From positions 1-64,000 of the forward strand of contig JAIOPV010000042.1 in assembly GCA_021413735.1 (NCBI GenBank): DNA of 64,000 bases, read 5' to 3'. The translations under genes and the position numbers were made by a program. Of this stretch, positions 16,705 to 25,195 are shown one piece after another (within the stretch, counting starts at the first letter, position 1; the number at the start of each line of letters is the position of its first letter). This stretch comes from Planctomycetota bacterium. Lineage in GTDB: Bacteria > Planctomycetota > Planctomycetia > Gemmatales > Gemmataceae. The notes beneath the pieces were generated by a model, which saw only the letters and a list, made by a program, of their open reading frames with translations, had not been told where the DNA came from and ran no database searches.

Positions 16705-19245
16705 TTACTCGCTTCGCTTACCTTTGCGTTTCTGGAACGGGTCGGATTTCACAATGGCGAGCACGAGCGAGGAGAACGAATCCTTGTTCGCTTTCGAGGC
16801 AGCAGCGATGTCGTCGAGAACGCACTTATCGTAATACTCTAACCCACGACCCAGCCCGAAGGTAATGAGTTTTTCCGCGAAACAGTGACGAAACATATCG
16901 GCCTTGCCGATCAGCACCTTCCGCAACTCCGCGGGGCCTGCGAACTTCTCGCCGCCAGGCAGCACCCCCGACGGATCAATCGCTTGCTTGTTGTCCTGCG
17001 TTCGCCATGAGCCGATGCCGTCGAAGTTCTCCAATCCGAAGCCGAGCGGGTCCATCTTCGTATGGCACGTCGCACACGCCGGGTTCGACCGGTGCTGCTC
17101 CATCTGCTGGCGCAGCGTGCCCTTGAGTTGCGGCGTCGGCGGCAGTTCCGGCACATCCGGTGCGGGCGGCGGTGGTGGCGTTCCGAGCACGTTTTCGAGA
17201 ATCCACTTCCCACGTTTCACGGGGCTTGTGCGGGTCGGGTTCGACGTCACCGTCAGCGTGCTTCCCATCGTCACGACGCCACCCCGCCGACCATCGGAGA
17301 GCGTCACTTTGCGGAAGTCGCCGCCGGTGACGTTCGCGAGACCGTAGTGCTTCGCAAGGCGATCGTTCGCGAAGGTGTAATCCGAATCGAGAAACTCCAA
17401 AATGCTGCGGTCGTTCTGCACGATGTACTCGAAGTACATTTCAGCCTCGCGAGCCATTGCGTTCTTGAGGCCGTCGTCCCAAGTGGGGTAGTAGCCTTTA
17501 TCGGGGGTCAGCGTCTTGAGCTTGCGAAGTTCGAGCCACTGCCCCGCGAAGTTCTCCGAGAGCGATTTCGCCTTCGGGTCTTTGAGCATTCGCTTCACCT
17601 GTGCTTCCAGCACGGCAGGCTTGCGAAGTTCGCCCTTGTCCGCGAGTTGGAACAGCGTGGCGTCTGGCATGCTCGACCACAGGAAATACGACAGCCGCGT
17701 CGCGAACTCGTGATCGTTGAGCGTGCGAACGTCGTTGGGGCTCTTGGGGTCGTCCTCAATGCGATACAGGAAGTGCGGCGACACCAGCACAGCCTTCATC
17801 GGCAGGCGGATCGCCATGTCGAACCGTTCGCCCTGCTTGGTGGCGAGGTCGAACAACTTCATGAGGCGTGCGATTTCGTCAGGCTTCACGGGTCGGCGAT
17901 ACGCACGACGAGCGAAGTTCGTCAGCACCTTCTCGGCTGCGACTTGTGCGGTGACGGTCGCCGACGGACGCGCGATGAGCAGCAGTTTCACCGAATCTGG
18001 TTCCTTCGGCGGCACCGCATCAAACGGCCCTTCGACCTCGATGCGGTCGATCCCAAACTCGCGGAACTTCTTGTTGGCCTTGTCCTCGAAGCCATTCGTG
18101 AACGCGATGGCAACCTTCTTCTCGCCGCCGAGGAGCTTCGTTCGGGTCTCGTAAACCTGCGGCTTCGCGGGGTCGGCTTCCACGCTGAACGTCTTCAGAT
18201 CCTTGCCATCGACGCGCACGACGACCTTCGGGAACTCGTCACCGACCTTCGTACCCCAACCGCGGAACCGCACAACATACTCGCCTTCCGCGACGAAGTT
18301 GAACTTTTCGAGGAACGCCGAACCTTCCGATTTGAACGCGATCTTCACGGGGTCGGTGGTCTTCGCCGAACGCGGAATTACGAGGATGTTCTGCGCTCGA
18401 AACTCTTGCTTCGCACTCTTCGCCGTTTCGGGGATGTTGATGGCCGTCGTGAGGATCTTCTCGGTCGCGGTCATGTACTTTTCGAGCAGGATCGGCTGGA
18501 ACGAGAGCACGTCGCCGATGTTGTCGAAGCCGTAGCCCACGTCGTCGGCGGGGAAGTCGTCGGCAGGCTTGAAATCGACGCCGCAGAGATCGCGAATCGT
18601 GTTGTTGTACTCGGCTCGATTCAGCCGACGGATGGTGACGCGGCCGGGGTCACGTGGCCCGCTGCAATCAACCTTCGTGAGCGATTTCTCGATCCAATCG
18701 ACAACGAAGGCACGTTCTTCCTTCGTGGGCTGTGGCTTCTTTGTCTTGGGTGGCGGCATCTCGTTGGCCGCGAGAACGTGCTGCATCGCGCCCCAGTCTT
18801 TGCGGGCCTTGCGAGCGAGGGCTTCGGTGGTGAAACCGTCGAGCCGCAACCCGCCGCCGGGCTTGTCGCCCTTGTGACAGTCGATGCAGTATTTCTTCAG
18901 GAACGGCAGTATCTTCGTGTCGAACGAATCATCTGGCGGAGCAACCGCAATGGGCATGGCCGGTTCGACAGGAGCGACCGGTTCCATCGGTGTGGGAGTG
19001 ACGGCAACGGGTTCCGTGGACTTCGGCGTAACCGGCTCCGGCGTTGGTTCAGTTTCGGGTGTCGTGCTGCGGCCGATGCGGTTGCGAAGCGTGGTCGGGG
19101 CCGTGGGTTCTGGGGTTGGTTCGGGTGTCGGCGTGGTTGAAGCGACAACGGGAGGAGCGCGTTCCGCCAATCCCGTGGCCCAGGCGAGGGCGAGGCTGAC
19201 GGCCGTGGCCGCGCCGATCAGGATAAGGACGGATCGCAACGCCAT
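16705..19245 (-). CDS. Secreted multidomain DUF1587/DUF1592/DUF1588/DUF1585 protein with cytochrome-like motif
   Basis: An 846-residue exported protein with an N-terminal signal anchor and a Pro/Thr/Glu-rich linker (about 30-105). A CIDCH motif at 120-124 is a c-type heme site of the planctomycete cytochrome (PSCyt) type. Then follow a DUF1587-like part (RRLNRAEYNNTIRDL), a carbohydrate-binding-like beta domain (about 270-400), DUF1595 (FARRAYRRPV), DUF1592 (LSYFLWSSMPD), DUF1588 (NPACATCHTKMDPLGFGLEN) and DUF1585 at the end (FGLGRGLEYYD). The start at 19245 gives the signal. It is paired with the DUF1552 gene, 108 bases downstream. No substrate is known. Confidence 0.94.
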   Translation of the reverse strand: MALRSVLILIGAATAVSLALAWATGLAERAPPVVASTTPTPEPTPEPTAPTTLRNRIGRSTTPETEPTPEPVTPKSTEPVAVTPTPMEPVAPVEPAMPIAVAPPDDSFDTKILPFLKKYCIDCHKGDKPGGGLRLDGFTTEALARKARKDWGAMQHVLAANEMPPPKTKKPQPTKEERAFVVDWIEKSLTKVDCSGPRDPGRVTIRRLNRAEYNNTIRDLCGVDFKPADDFPADDVGYGFDNIGDVLSFQPILLEKYMTATEKILTTAINIPETAKSAKQEFRAQNILVIPRSAKTTDPVKIAFKSEGSAFLEKFNFVAEGEYVVRFRGWGTKVGDEFPKVVVRVDGKDLKTFSVEADPAKPQVYETRTKLLGGEKKVAIAFTNGFEDKANKKFREFGIDRIEVEGPFDAVPPKEPDSVKLLLIARPSATVTAQVAAEKVLTNFARRAYRRPVKPDEIARLMKLFDLATKQGERFDMAIRLPMKAVLVSPHFLYRIEDDPKSPNDVRTLNDHEFATRLSYFLWSSMPDATLFQLADKGELRKPAVLEAQVKRMLKDPKAKSLSENFAGQWLELRKLKTLTPDKGYYPTWDDGLKNAMAREAEMYFEYIVQNDRSILEFLDSDYTFANDRLAKHYGLANVTGGDFRKVTLSDGRRGGVVTMGSTLTVTSNPTRTSPVKRGKWILENVLGTPPPPPAPDVPELPPTPQLKGTLRQQMEQHRSNPACATCHTKMDPLGFGLENFDGIGSWRTQDNKQAIDPSGVLPGGEKFAGPAELRKVLIGKADMFRHCFAEKLITFGLGRGLEYYDKCVLDDIAAASKANKDSFSSLVLAIVKSDPFQKRKGKRSE

Positions 19246-19593
19246 TCGCCGACTCCGAATTGGATGCAAGGTGGGAGGTTTTGCGTGGCTGTGTGGGGTG
19301 AGGCACAGCCATGGGCGTACAGAATGATACCGCGAGGCGGGCACTTCTGATTCAAACTTAGTCGAGTATCTTGTGATCCGCAACCAGAATTGCCGTTTGG
19401 ATAGGCTTGCTCCGCAGCGAGCGGCTTCATTCTGACGCTATTTCTTCCGGACGAATCAATTGATTCCGGACGGCAACGATGGTTCCGGGCGTGAAACGGA
19501 TGATTCCGGTCCTGAAACGGATGGTTCCGGACGTGGGGTGGGGAAGTGGCCCGGAACCAATGAGAACCCGTACCTCTCACTTGACAAAGCGAT
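19246..19593. other. Gene-free gap with C-type TTCCGG repeats
   Basis: No credible gene is seen. The part near 19246-19330 is the leader of the DUF1592-type gene. The rest is occupied by the TTCCGGAC word cluster described separately. Confidence 0.6.
19445..19558. repeat. C-type cluster of TTCCGGAC words
   Basis: TTCCGG-containing units recur about every 20-30 bases (GATTCCGGAC, GGTTCCGGGC, GATTCCGGTC, GGTTCCGGAC) and the cluster closes with a CCGGAACC. Related pieces lie at 28823-28864 and 56434-56500. It starts downstream of the 20940 gene on the minus strand. Confidence 0.75.
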
Positions 19594-20940
19594 TTACTTC
19601 ACCGGTTTGGCGTAACTGCCACGCATGAAACCGCTATCGGCAGGCGGATCATACCGCATGTCGAGGTCGGGCGTCTCCAATCGCTTCGACTCGTTCACTC
19701 GCGATTCCAGAGCGTAATCGAGGATGCCGCCGGTGAGCAGCGTTCGCTCAATGGGGTACGGCGGCTTGCCCGTGAGCAGGAACGTCTCGACGTGCGTCGT
19801 GAGTGCTTCGAGGAACGCCGCTCCCGGAGGCGGCGGCAAGAAGAATAAGCACGACGACGGCTTCTCTTCACCGTGAACTCGCGCCGCGAAAGTGTCGTCG
19901 GCAACGTGGCCATCGAGTTGGAGTACGGTCGCCTTCATGCCGTCGCGGTACTCGATCAAGAACGCAATCGGCCCCTTCACGAAGTTGCCCCACGCTCCGG
20001 GACGCGGGAACCGCTTGCAGTTCGCGCGAACGTCGCCAGCGTTGCGGGATTCGCTGCGACCGAGGGCGTGTTCCAGTAGATCCCACGACCAGAGTTTGTC
20101 GTCGCCGGCCTTCCACACAGCATCGCCTTGCAGGCAGGTCACCGCCTTCACGCCTTGCGAAGCAGCCGTTGCGCCGCCCGCCACGAATCGGCGTTCGACC
20201 ATGCACTGCAATGCTTCGAGTGCGTGGATGCCATAGATTTCCAATTCGCCACGCGACGCGACCAGAGCTTCCGTGATCTGCGTGCCAGGCTTGAACTCCA
20301 GTTCTGGCCGTCGCCACGTCACCGGCAAACTCGATCCCGCCATCAGCGGGAACTTCATCTTCTGGGAAGTCGCCAGCATCTCCGCAGCCTTCTTGCGGTC
20401 GTAGCTGAGATGCTTGTCGCAGAACACCGGCACCGACTTCCCCGACTTCTCGAACACCGCCGTGATCTTCTTGAAGTATTCGTGCCGTGGGTAGAGCTTC
20501 TGGCCCTTCGCGTTGTACGGGTAGTCGCCGTGTTCCCCGATCAGCAGCACGCCATCGACCGCGAGTTTGCCCGTGCCGAGTGTCAGCGCATCCTCGATGG
20601 TTTCCGAGATGCGGAAGCCGTGTTCCTTCGCGAGATCACGACTGAGATCAGGGGCACGTACCTGTTCGACGTAAGCACTGGCAACGCCGAACTCGGGGAA
20701 ATGGTAAGCATCGCCACGCATGTAGCCGTCGAGGAACCGCCCCGCGATGTGGTAAGCGTGCGACAGGTAGCCGTAAACGGTAGTGATCACCGCGACATTC
20801 TTCGCGGCAGGCTTGGGTCGCTTCGGCGGCCGACTTCGGGGAGTATCGCTGGCCACGGCGAGCCGCGGGTTCACACCCACGGGTAACTCGGTGCCAGCGA
20901 GAAGCGATGACGCAAGGAAGGTGCGACGAGTGATTGACAT
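19594..20940 (-). CDS. Tat-exported conserved protein of unknown function
   Basis: A 448-residue protein starting MSITRRTFLASSLLAG, a twin-arginine signal. NVAVITTVYGYLSHAYHIAG near residue 48 looks like the first strand and helix of a Rossmann-like domain. It is followed by GDAYHFPEF, GVLLIGEHGDYPYN and PVFCDKHLSYDRKKA, then PLMAGSSLPVTWRRPELE and GIHALEALQCMVERR. The layout is reminiscent of Gfo/Idh/MocA-type proteins but no NAD-binding GxGxxG is seen, so no activity is claimed. It is the first gene of the minus-strand array and is separated from the DUF1592-type gene by the TTCCGG cluster. Confidence 0.85.
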   Translation of the reverse strand: MSITRRTFLASSLLAGTELPVGVNPRLAVASDTPRSRPPKRPKPAAKNVAVITTVYGYLSHAYHIAGRFLDGYMRGDAYHFPEFGVASAYVEQVRAPDLSRDLAKEHGFRISETIEDALTLGTGKLAVDGVLLIGEHGDYPYNAKGQKLYPRHEYFKKITAVFEKSGKSVPVFCDKHLSYDRKKAAEMLATSQKMKFPLMAGSSLPVTWRRPELEFKPGTQITEALVASRGELEIYGIHALEALQCMVERRFVAGGATAASQGVKAVTCLQGDAVWKAGDDKLWSWDLLEHALGRSESRNAGDVRANCKRFPRPGAWGNFVKGPIAFLIEYRDGMKATVLQLDGHVADDTFAARVHGEEKPSSCLFFLPPPPGAAFLEALTTHVETFLLTGKPPYPIERTLLTGGILDYALESRVNESKRLETPDLDMRYDPPADSGFMRGSYAKPVK

Positions 20941-20958
20941 GCATCCGACTTTACGCGG

Positions 20959-20988
20959 AAAGGCCACCCATCGCAACGGGTGGCCTTT
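20959..20988 (-). terminator. Probable terminator of the HEAT-repeat gene
   Basis: AAAGGCCACCC (20959-20969) and GGGTGGCCTTT (20978-20988) form a perfect 11-base stem, 33 bases past the stop of the minus-strand HEAT gene. The T stretch after it on that strand is short. Confidence 0.6.
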
Positions 20989-21021
20989 CAGGTTAACTTC
21001 CGTTCGCTTTCGGACGTTCTG

Positions 21022-21537
21022 TCACATGCCCTTTACGGCGATCGCTTTCATTGCAGCCTTCGCACTTGGGGCGATCTTGCTTGCCTTGTCGCCGGCATAT
21101 TCGCGGAGCGTCGGCAAGGCGCCCTTAGCGTTCGGTCCCATCGAGCCCAAACCCTTTGCGGCGCCGATCTTTACGGAATCGTCCTTGTCGTCCTTCAGCA
21201 GTTTGACGAGTGCTGGTACGGCCTTGTCAGCGGGTTCGTCGCACGCCCCGAGAGCCTGTGCCGCGGCCGCGCGAACGCTGGCGTCCTTGTCATCCAAACT
21301 CTTGTAGATCTCGGGCAGCGCATCTTCGGCGTAGCTCTTCATGATCGCGGCAAGTTTGCCCAGTTCGTGTAGAGCGTTCGCCTTTGTCTTGGCGTCCTTC
21401 GCTGTTTTCAGTTCCATCGTGTAGCGCCGGGCGTCGGCGTCGGGGCCAGCCTGGGCTTCCGGTGTAATGCTCAAAAACAGCACGCCGTTGAACAAAGCGA
21501 CTGCAGCAAGTGCTTTTCCGAACCTGGCGGTAGCCAT
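21022..21537 (-). CDS. Exported HEAT-repeat protein
   Basis: A 171-residue product with a signal peptide cleaved near PEAQAGPD. The mature part holds three to four HEAT/PBS-lyase-like helical repeats, visible as LPEIYKSLDDKDASVRAAAAQALG, VPALVKLLKDDKDDSVKIGAAKGLG and LPTLREYAGDKASKIAPSAKAAM in sequence. Such arrays bind partner proteins and have no catalytic site. It is a single gene with its own probable terminator. Confidence 0.88.
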   Translation of the reverse strand: MATARFGKALAAVALFNGVLFLSITPEAQAGPDADARRYTMELKTAKDAKTKANALHELGKLAAIMKSYAEDALPEIYKSLDDKDASVRAAAAQALGACDEPADKAVPALVKLLKDDKDDSVKIGAAKGLGSMGPNAKGALPTLREYAGDKASKIAPSAKAAMKAIAVKGM

Positions 21538-21705
21538 GAACGAACTCCGGATTTGGGAGAAGGGTAGTTAACGGTTGAACCCCGCAAAGGGACCCGTGTT
21601 CCGTTTAGACGCACGAGACGGTTTTCCCGTTCCCGGATCGCTCCGGATGTGGTTCAATCTGTTCTGCCTACCAATTTAGCACTTCCGGGGTCGGAGTACA
21701 CGCCG

Positions 21706-22947
21706 ATGCACACACGATTGTTCGCGATTTCGTTGAGCCTCACCATTATCACGGGTTTGGCAGTTGCCGAAGATTGGCCCGCCTGGCGCGGTCCGCGTTC
21801 CGACGGCACTGTGACCGACAAAGGTTTCCCGCTGAACTGGACCGCGAAAGAGAACGTCCGCTGGAAGACCGAACTGAGCGGCAGCGGTCATTCGTCTCCG
21901 GTAGTGAGCAAGGGAAAGATATTCGTGGCCGGTTGCATCGAAGCCGAGAAAAAGCGTGTGCTGTACTGCGTGGACCGCACGACTGGCAAAATCGAGTGGG
22001 AGAAAGCTGCCGTCGTTTCGGACTTGGAGAAGAAACACAACGAGAACAGTTGGGCGAGTTCCACGCCAGCCGCGGACGGCGAGCGCGTTTACATCACGTT
22101 CCTCGACAAACCGCAATTGCGTGTCTTCTGCTACGACTACTCTGGCAACCTGATCTGGGAGAAAACCCCTGGCGAGTTTCATTCCGTTCACGGCTTCTGT
22201 AGCCCGCCAATGTTCTACAAGGATCTCGTGATCGTCAACGGCGATCAGGACGCTCCGAAAGGTCAGACGGCGTTCATCGTGGCATTCGACAAGAAGACGG
22301 GCGAGGAGAAATGGCGAGCGGATCGCCCGACGAAACTGCGGTCGTACTGCCCGCCAATCGTGATCGAAGCCGCTGGCAAGAAGCAACTCGTGCTGACTGG
22401 CAGCAAGTGTGTCGCGAGTTACGACCCGGACACAGGCAAGCAGAACTGGATCATCGACGGCCCGACGGAGCAGTTCGTTTCGAGCATGGTGTTTCACAAT
22501 GGCATTCTGTTGCTGACGGCTGGCTTCCCGGAGCACTGGGTGATGGGCATTGATCCGAGCGGCAGCGGCAATGTGACGAAGACACACATTCTGTGGTCGA
22601 AGAAAAACGACGGCGGATACGTTCCTTCGCCGGTGGCTTACGATGGCAAGTTATTCTTGGTGGATGACAAGGGTGTCGCGAGTTGTTGGGACGTGAAGAC
22701 TGGCAAGCAATACTGGAAGGAACGGCTCAGCGGGAAGGGTCATCACGCCTCGGCGATCGCGGCTGACGGCCGGATTTACCTGACGTCGGATGAAGGGCTG
22801 ACGTTCGTGTTGAAGGCGTCGGAGGAGTTCGAGGTGCTGGCAAAGAACCCGCTGGATGAGCGAGTATTCGCGTCGCCAGCGTTCTGTGACGGCGACATCT
22901 TCATACGCGGCTCGAAGCACCTGTGGTGCCTCGCGGAGAAGAAGTGA
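21706..22947 (+). CDS. Exported PQQ-like beta-propeller protein
   Basis: The 413-residue protein has a signal peptide (ISLSLTIITGLAVAEDW) and WPAWRGPRSDGT right after it, the usual opening of planctomycete PQQ-like propellers. Blade motifs recur as CVDRTTGKIEWE, CYDYSGNLIWEK, AFDKKTGEEKWR, SYDPDTGKQNW and CWDVKTGKQYWKE, giving seven or eight blades. It lacks obvious PQQ-dehydrogenase catalytic residues and resembles BamB-type scaffolds. The start at 21706 yields the signal. A half-length A-type hairpin follows seven bases after the stop. Confidence 0.92.
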   Translation: MHTRLFAISLSLTIITGLAVAEDWPAWRGPRSDGTVTDKGFPLNWTAKENVRWKTELSGSGHSSPVVSKGKIFVAGCIEAEKKRVLYCVDRTTGKIEWEKAAVVSDLEKKHNENSWASSTPAADGERVYITFLDKPQLRVFCYDYSGNLIWEKTPGEFHSVHGFCSPPMFYKDLVIVNGDQDAPKGQTAFIVAFDKKTGEEKWRADRPTKLRSYCPPIVIEAAGKKQLVLTGSKCVASYDPDTGKQNWIIDGPTEQFVSSMVFHNGILLLTAGFPEHWVMGIDPSGSGNVTKTHILWSKKNDGGYVPSPVAYDGKLFLVDDKGVASCWDVKTGKQYWKERLSGKGHHASAIAADGRIYLTSDEGLTFVLKASEEFEVLAKNPLDERVFASPAFCDGDIFIRGSKHLWCLAEKK

Positions 22948-22954
22948 CGTGGTT

Positions 22955-22984
22955 GTTTAGCGGCGGTCCCAACGGGACCGCCGG
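22955..22984. repeat. Half-length A-type hairpin between the PQQ-like gene and murB
   Basis: GTTTAG is followed by CGGCGGTCCC-AAC-GGGACCGCCG, a 10-base stem with a three-base loop. It has one hairpin and one end box, so it is half of the usual element. Confidence 0.8.
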
Positions 22985-23015
22985 TGCGTATAGTGAGGGA
23001 TAAGGAGAATCCGCC

Positions 23016-23894
23016 ATGTCGCTTGCTGAGACCTTCCCCGAGATCACGAAGCGGAACGAGCCGCTTGCGCCGTACACGCACCTCAAGATCGGCGGGCCGG
23101 CCGAGTTCCTCATCAAACCGCGTGGCGTGGACGAACTCCGCAACGTGCTCACCACCTGCCAGACGAAGAAGGTGCCCGTTCGCATGTTGGGCGGCGGTCA
23201 CAACCTGCTCGTCCGCGATGATCCCGTTCCTGGAGCGGTCGTGCAACTCACGGCTCCCGCGTTCACCATGATCGAATGGGACGGCAAGCGAATCACGGCT
23301 GGCGGCGGCGGGTCACTGTTCGATCTCATCGCGTTCTCAGTGCGACAAGGGCTGACCGGACTCGAAACGCTCGTTGGGCTGCGGGGCACGGTCGGCGGCA
23401 GCGTGCGATGTAATGTCGGCGACCGCACCGGCGAAATCGGCCAGGGCGTACGGCAGGTTACCGTGCTGACCGACACGGGCAAGGTGCAGGTTCGCACGCA
23501 AGAGGAGCTCACGTTCTCGGAACATCAGAGCGACATCGACGAGCCAGTGATTCTGAGTGTTGCCTTCGATTTGGAGAAGGCACCGGCAGCGGCGGTTCTG
23601 AAGCGAATGCGGAAAGCCTGGATTCTTCGCAAAGCGGCGGAACCGCTCAGTTTTCAGGCGGCGGTTCGGCTTTTCCGCAACCCGCCCGCACAGACTGCCG
23701 CTACCCTGATTGATCGTGCAGGCATGACGAAGGCTCGCGTGAACAACGCCGAGCTCAGCGAGCGAAACTCGAACTACGTCGTGGCACATCCCGGCACGAC
23801 AGCCACGGATATTCTTCAGCTTGCCGACAAGGTTCGCACGCGAGTTCGAGAACGCACCGGCGTCGATCTCGATCAGGAATTGCACGTCTGGTGA
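23016..23894 (+). CDS. murB: UDP-N-acetylenolpyruvoylglucosamine reductase, atypical active site
   Basis: MurB reduces UDP-GlcNAc-enolpyruvate to UDP-MurNAc with FAD and NADPH in peptidoglycan precursor synthesis. The 292-residue protein has the FAD-binding stretch LGGGHNLLV at 58-66, GLRGTVGGSV at 121-130 and a C-terminal DQELHVW with the conserved Glu288. The proton-donor Ser of the usual GS(x)F(K/R)NP motif is replaced: AVRLFRNP at 216-223 puts Arg218 there. The usual YRxS motif reads SEHQS. It has good ribosome-binding bases AAGGAG eight bases upstream. It is followed by an FtsQ-like gene. Either it uses other residues or it has lost MurB activity. Confidence 0.85.
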   Translation: MSLAETFPEITKRNEPLAPYTHLKIGGPAEFLIKPRGVDELRNVLTTCQTKKVPVRMLGGGHNLLVRDDPVPGAVVQLTAPAFTMIEWDGKRITAGGGGSLFDLIAFSVRQGLTGLETLVGLRGTVGGSVRCNVGDRTGEIGQGVRQVTVLTDTGKVQVRTQEELTFSEHQSDIDEPVILSVAFDLEKAPAAAVLKRMRKAWILRKAAEPLSFQAAVRLFRNPPAQTAATLIDRAGMTKARVNNAELSERNSNYVVAHPGTTATDILQLADKVRTRVRERTGVDLDQELHVW

Positions 23895-23921
23895 GTTGCC
23901 TCCAATGGAGTCGGGTGAAGG

Positions 23922-24593
23922 ATGCCCGCGAAACGCACACCCAAAGCCGAGTCGTCTGGCGGGTCGGCTCGCCTTGTGCGTCGGCTGATCGTGGTCGCGC
24001 TCACGCTTGCGGTTGGGGTTGGCGTGGTGTGGGGCGTCGCTCGCCTTGGTGAAGAAGCTCGCCGAGGCATCGGGTCACGTGATCGATATGCGGTCCATTT
24101 CGCCAGCATCGAGTGCGACTCGCCGCCAGGTCTGGAGCGGGTCGCGTTCCTCTCGGAAGTGCGGTACGTCGCGAACTTCCCCGAATCATTTCAGTCACTC
24201 GACCCCGAACTGAACGCAAAGTTGACAGCAGCGTTCGCCGCTCATCCGTGGGTTGCTGGCGTAGAAGATGTGTCGGTGACCACAGATCGCGTTGTGCAGG
24301 TGAAGTTGCGGTTTCGTGTGCCAGTTCTCGCGGTGCATCCCCAGAACGGAACCGTGCGGCTCGTGGACTCAGCGGGGGTGCTGTTGCCTCCCGAGGCATC
24401 GCCCGATGGCACAGCGGAACTGACAAGCCCCGTTGCAACGTCTCTGCCGCTTGCGGGGCAAGTGTGGCCCGACGCGGATGTGAAGCGAGCCGTTGAATTG
24501 GTGGAATCGCATCACCCGAGACGTTTGGAGAAGACCCCGCAGGGTTGGCGACTCACCACCGCCGACGGGAAGACGCTGGTACTCGAAAGGTGA
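23922..24593 (+). CDS. FtsQ/DivIB-like single-pass membrane protein
   Basis: The 223-residue product has a short basic cytoplasmic tail, one membrane segment at about 20-41 (LIVVALTLAVGVGVVWGVA) and an extracytoplasmic region. FASIECDSPPGLERVAFL opens a POTRA-like domain, and HPWVAGVEDVSV with VVQVKLRFRVPVLAV matches the second half of POTRA/FtsQ domains. In most bacteria FtsQ follows murB in the division and cell-wall cluster and recruits the FtsBL complex. Here it follows murB by 27 bases, with ribosome-binding bases GTGAAGG. Known planctomycetes lack FtsZ, so a division role is not assured. The family call is from topology, motifs and context. Confidence 0.7.
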   Translation: MPAKRTPKAESSGGSARLVRRLIVVALTLAVGVGVVWGVARLGEEARRGIGSRDRYAVHFASIECDSPPGLERVAFLSEVRYVANFPESFQSLDPELNAKLTAAFAAHPWVAGVEDVSVTTDRVVQVKLRFRVPVLAVHPQNGTVRLVDSAGVLLPPEASPDGTAELTSPVATSLPLAGQVWPDADVKRAVELVESHHPRRLEKTPQGWRLTTADGKTLVLER

Positions 24594-24597
24594 TTCG

Positions 24598-25194
24598 TCA
24601 GCCGCGACCCAACTCCGCCAACACGAACTGCGACCACGTTTCAAACTCGTCGTTTCGTGCGGCGAGTTCCGCGAGCGGCGAGAATCCAGCCTCAGCCAAC
24701 GCTTCCTCGCGCGAACGCACATCTTGGCTCGCCAGTTCCACCAGATGCACGACGCCCAGATGAACACTGCCAACAGGCGTGCGGTCGTCGTTGATGAACC
24801 CGAAGAACGAATCCTTCCAGTCGCAGCCGATCTGCACTTCTTCGGTCAACTCACGCATCATGCCCGTTGCGTATGGATCATCGCCACCACGAGCGTCTTC
24901 TTCGCTGATGTGCCCGCCGATGCCGACCGACCGCAGCGAACGCAATCGTGCCTCGGTGCCCGCCGCTCCACGTCGATAGTGGAACAGGTCGTTGCCGCAC
25001 TTCAGCACGACATACGGAATCAACTGCTTGAACTCGGGCTGTGTTTCCACTTCCGAACGCGGTCGAAATTGAAACGCACTCGGCTCCAGCACCGCGGCAC
25101 GATACGCAGCATCCGCCGCACGGAAGCCGTGGAAGCACCCCGCAGCACGGAACCGCTCTGTCGGGATCACGAGAACTCGCTCATCCTTGGGCAT
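24598..25194 (-). CDS. NUDIX hydrolase
   Basis: A 198-residue protein with a Nudix box in GIGGHISEE at about 91-99 followed by GMMRELTEEV, preserving the Arg-Glu and Glu-Glu metal ligands. The box has a slightly longer spacing than the standard 23 residues because of the insert DARGGDDPY. The N-terminal MPKDERVLVIPTERF and FQFRPRSEVE flank form a pre-domain seen in some larger Nudix families. It presumably cleaves a nucleoside-diphosphate-linked substrate, identity unknown. Its start is only one base after the stop of the radical SAM gene, so the two are translated together. Confidence 0.9.
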   Translation of the reverse strand: MPKDERVLVIPTERFRAAGCFHGFRAADAAYRAAVLEPSAFQFRPRSEVETQPEFKQLIPYVVLKCGNDLFHYRRGAAGTEARLRSLRSVGIGGHISEEDARGGDDPYATGMMRELTEEVQIGCDWKDSFFGFINDDRTPVGSVHLGVVHLVELASQDVRSREEALAEAGFSPLAELAARNDEFETWSQFVLAELGRG

Positions 25195-25195
25195 G

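Noticed and set aside
17062-19140. A 692-residue open frame opposite the DUF1592-type gene
   Set aside because: Arg/His-rich composition and antisense position identify it as a shadow of the real gene.
19445-19558. Possible CRISPR array of TTCCGGAC repeats
   Set aside because: The units are only 8-12 bases long, irregularly spaced, and no cas genes are nearby.
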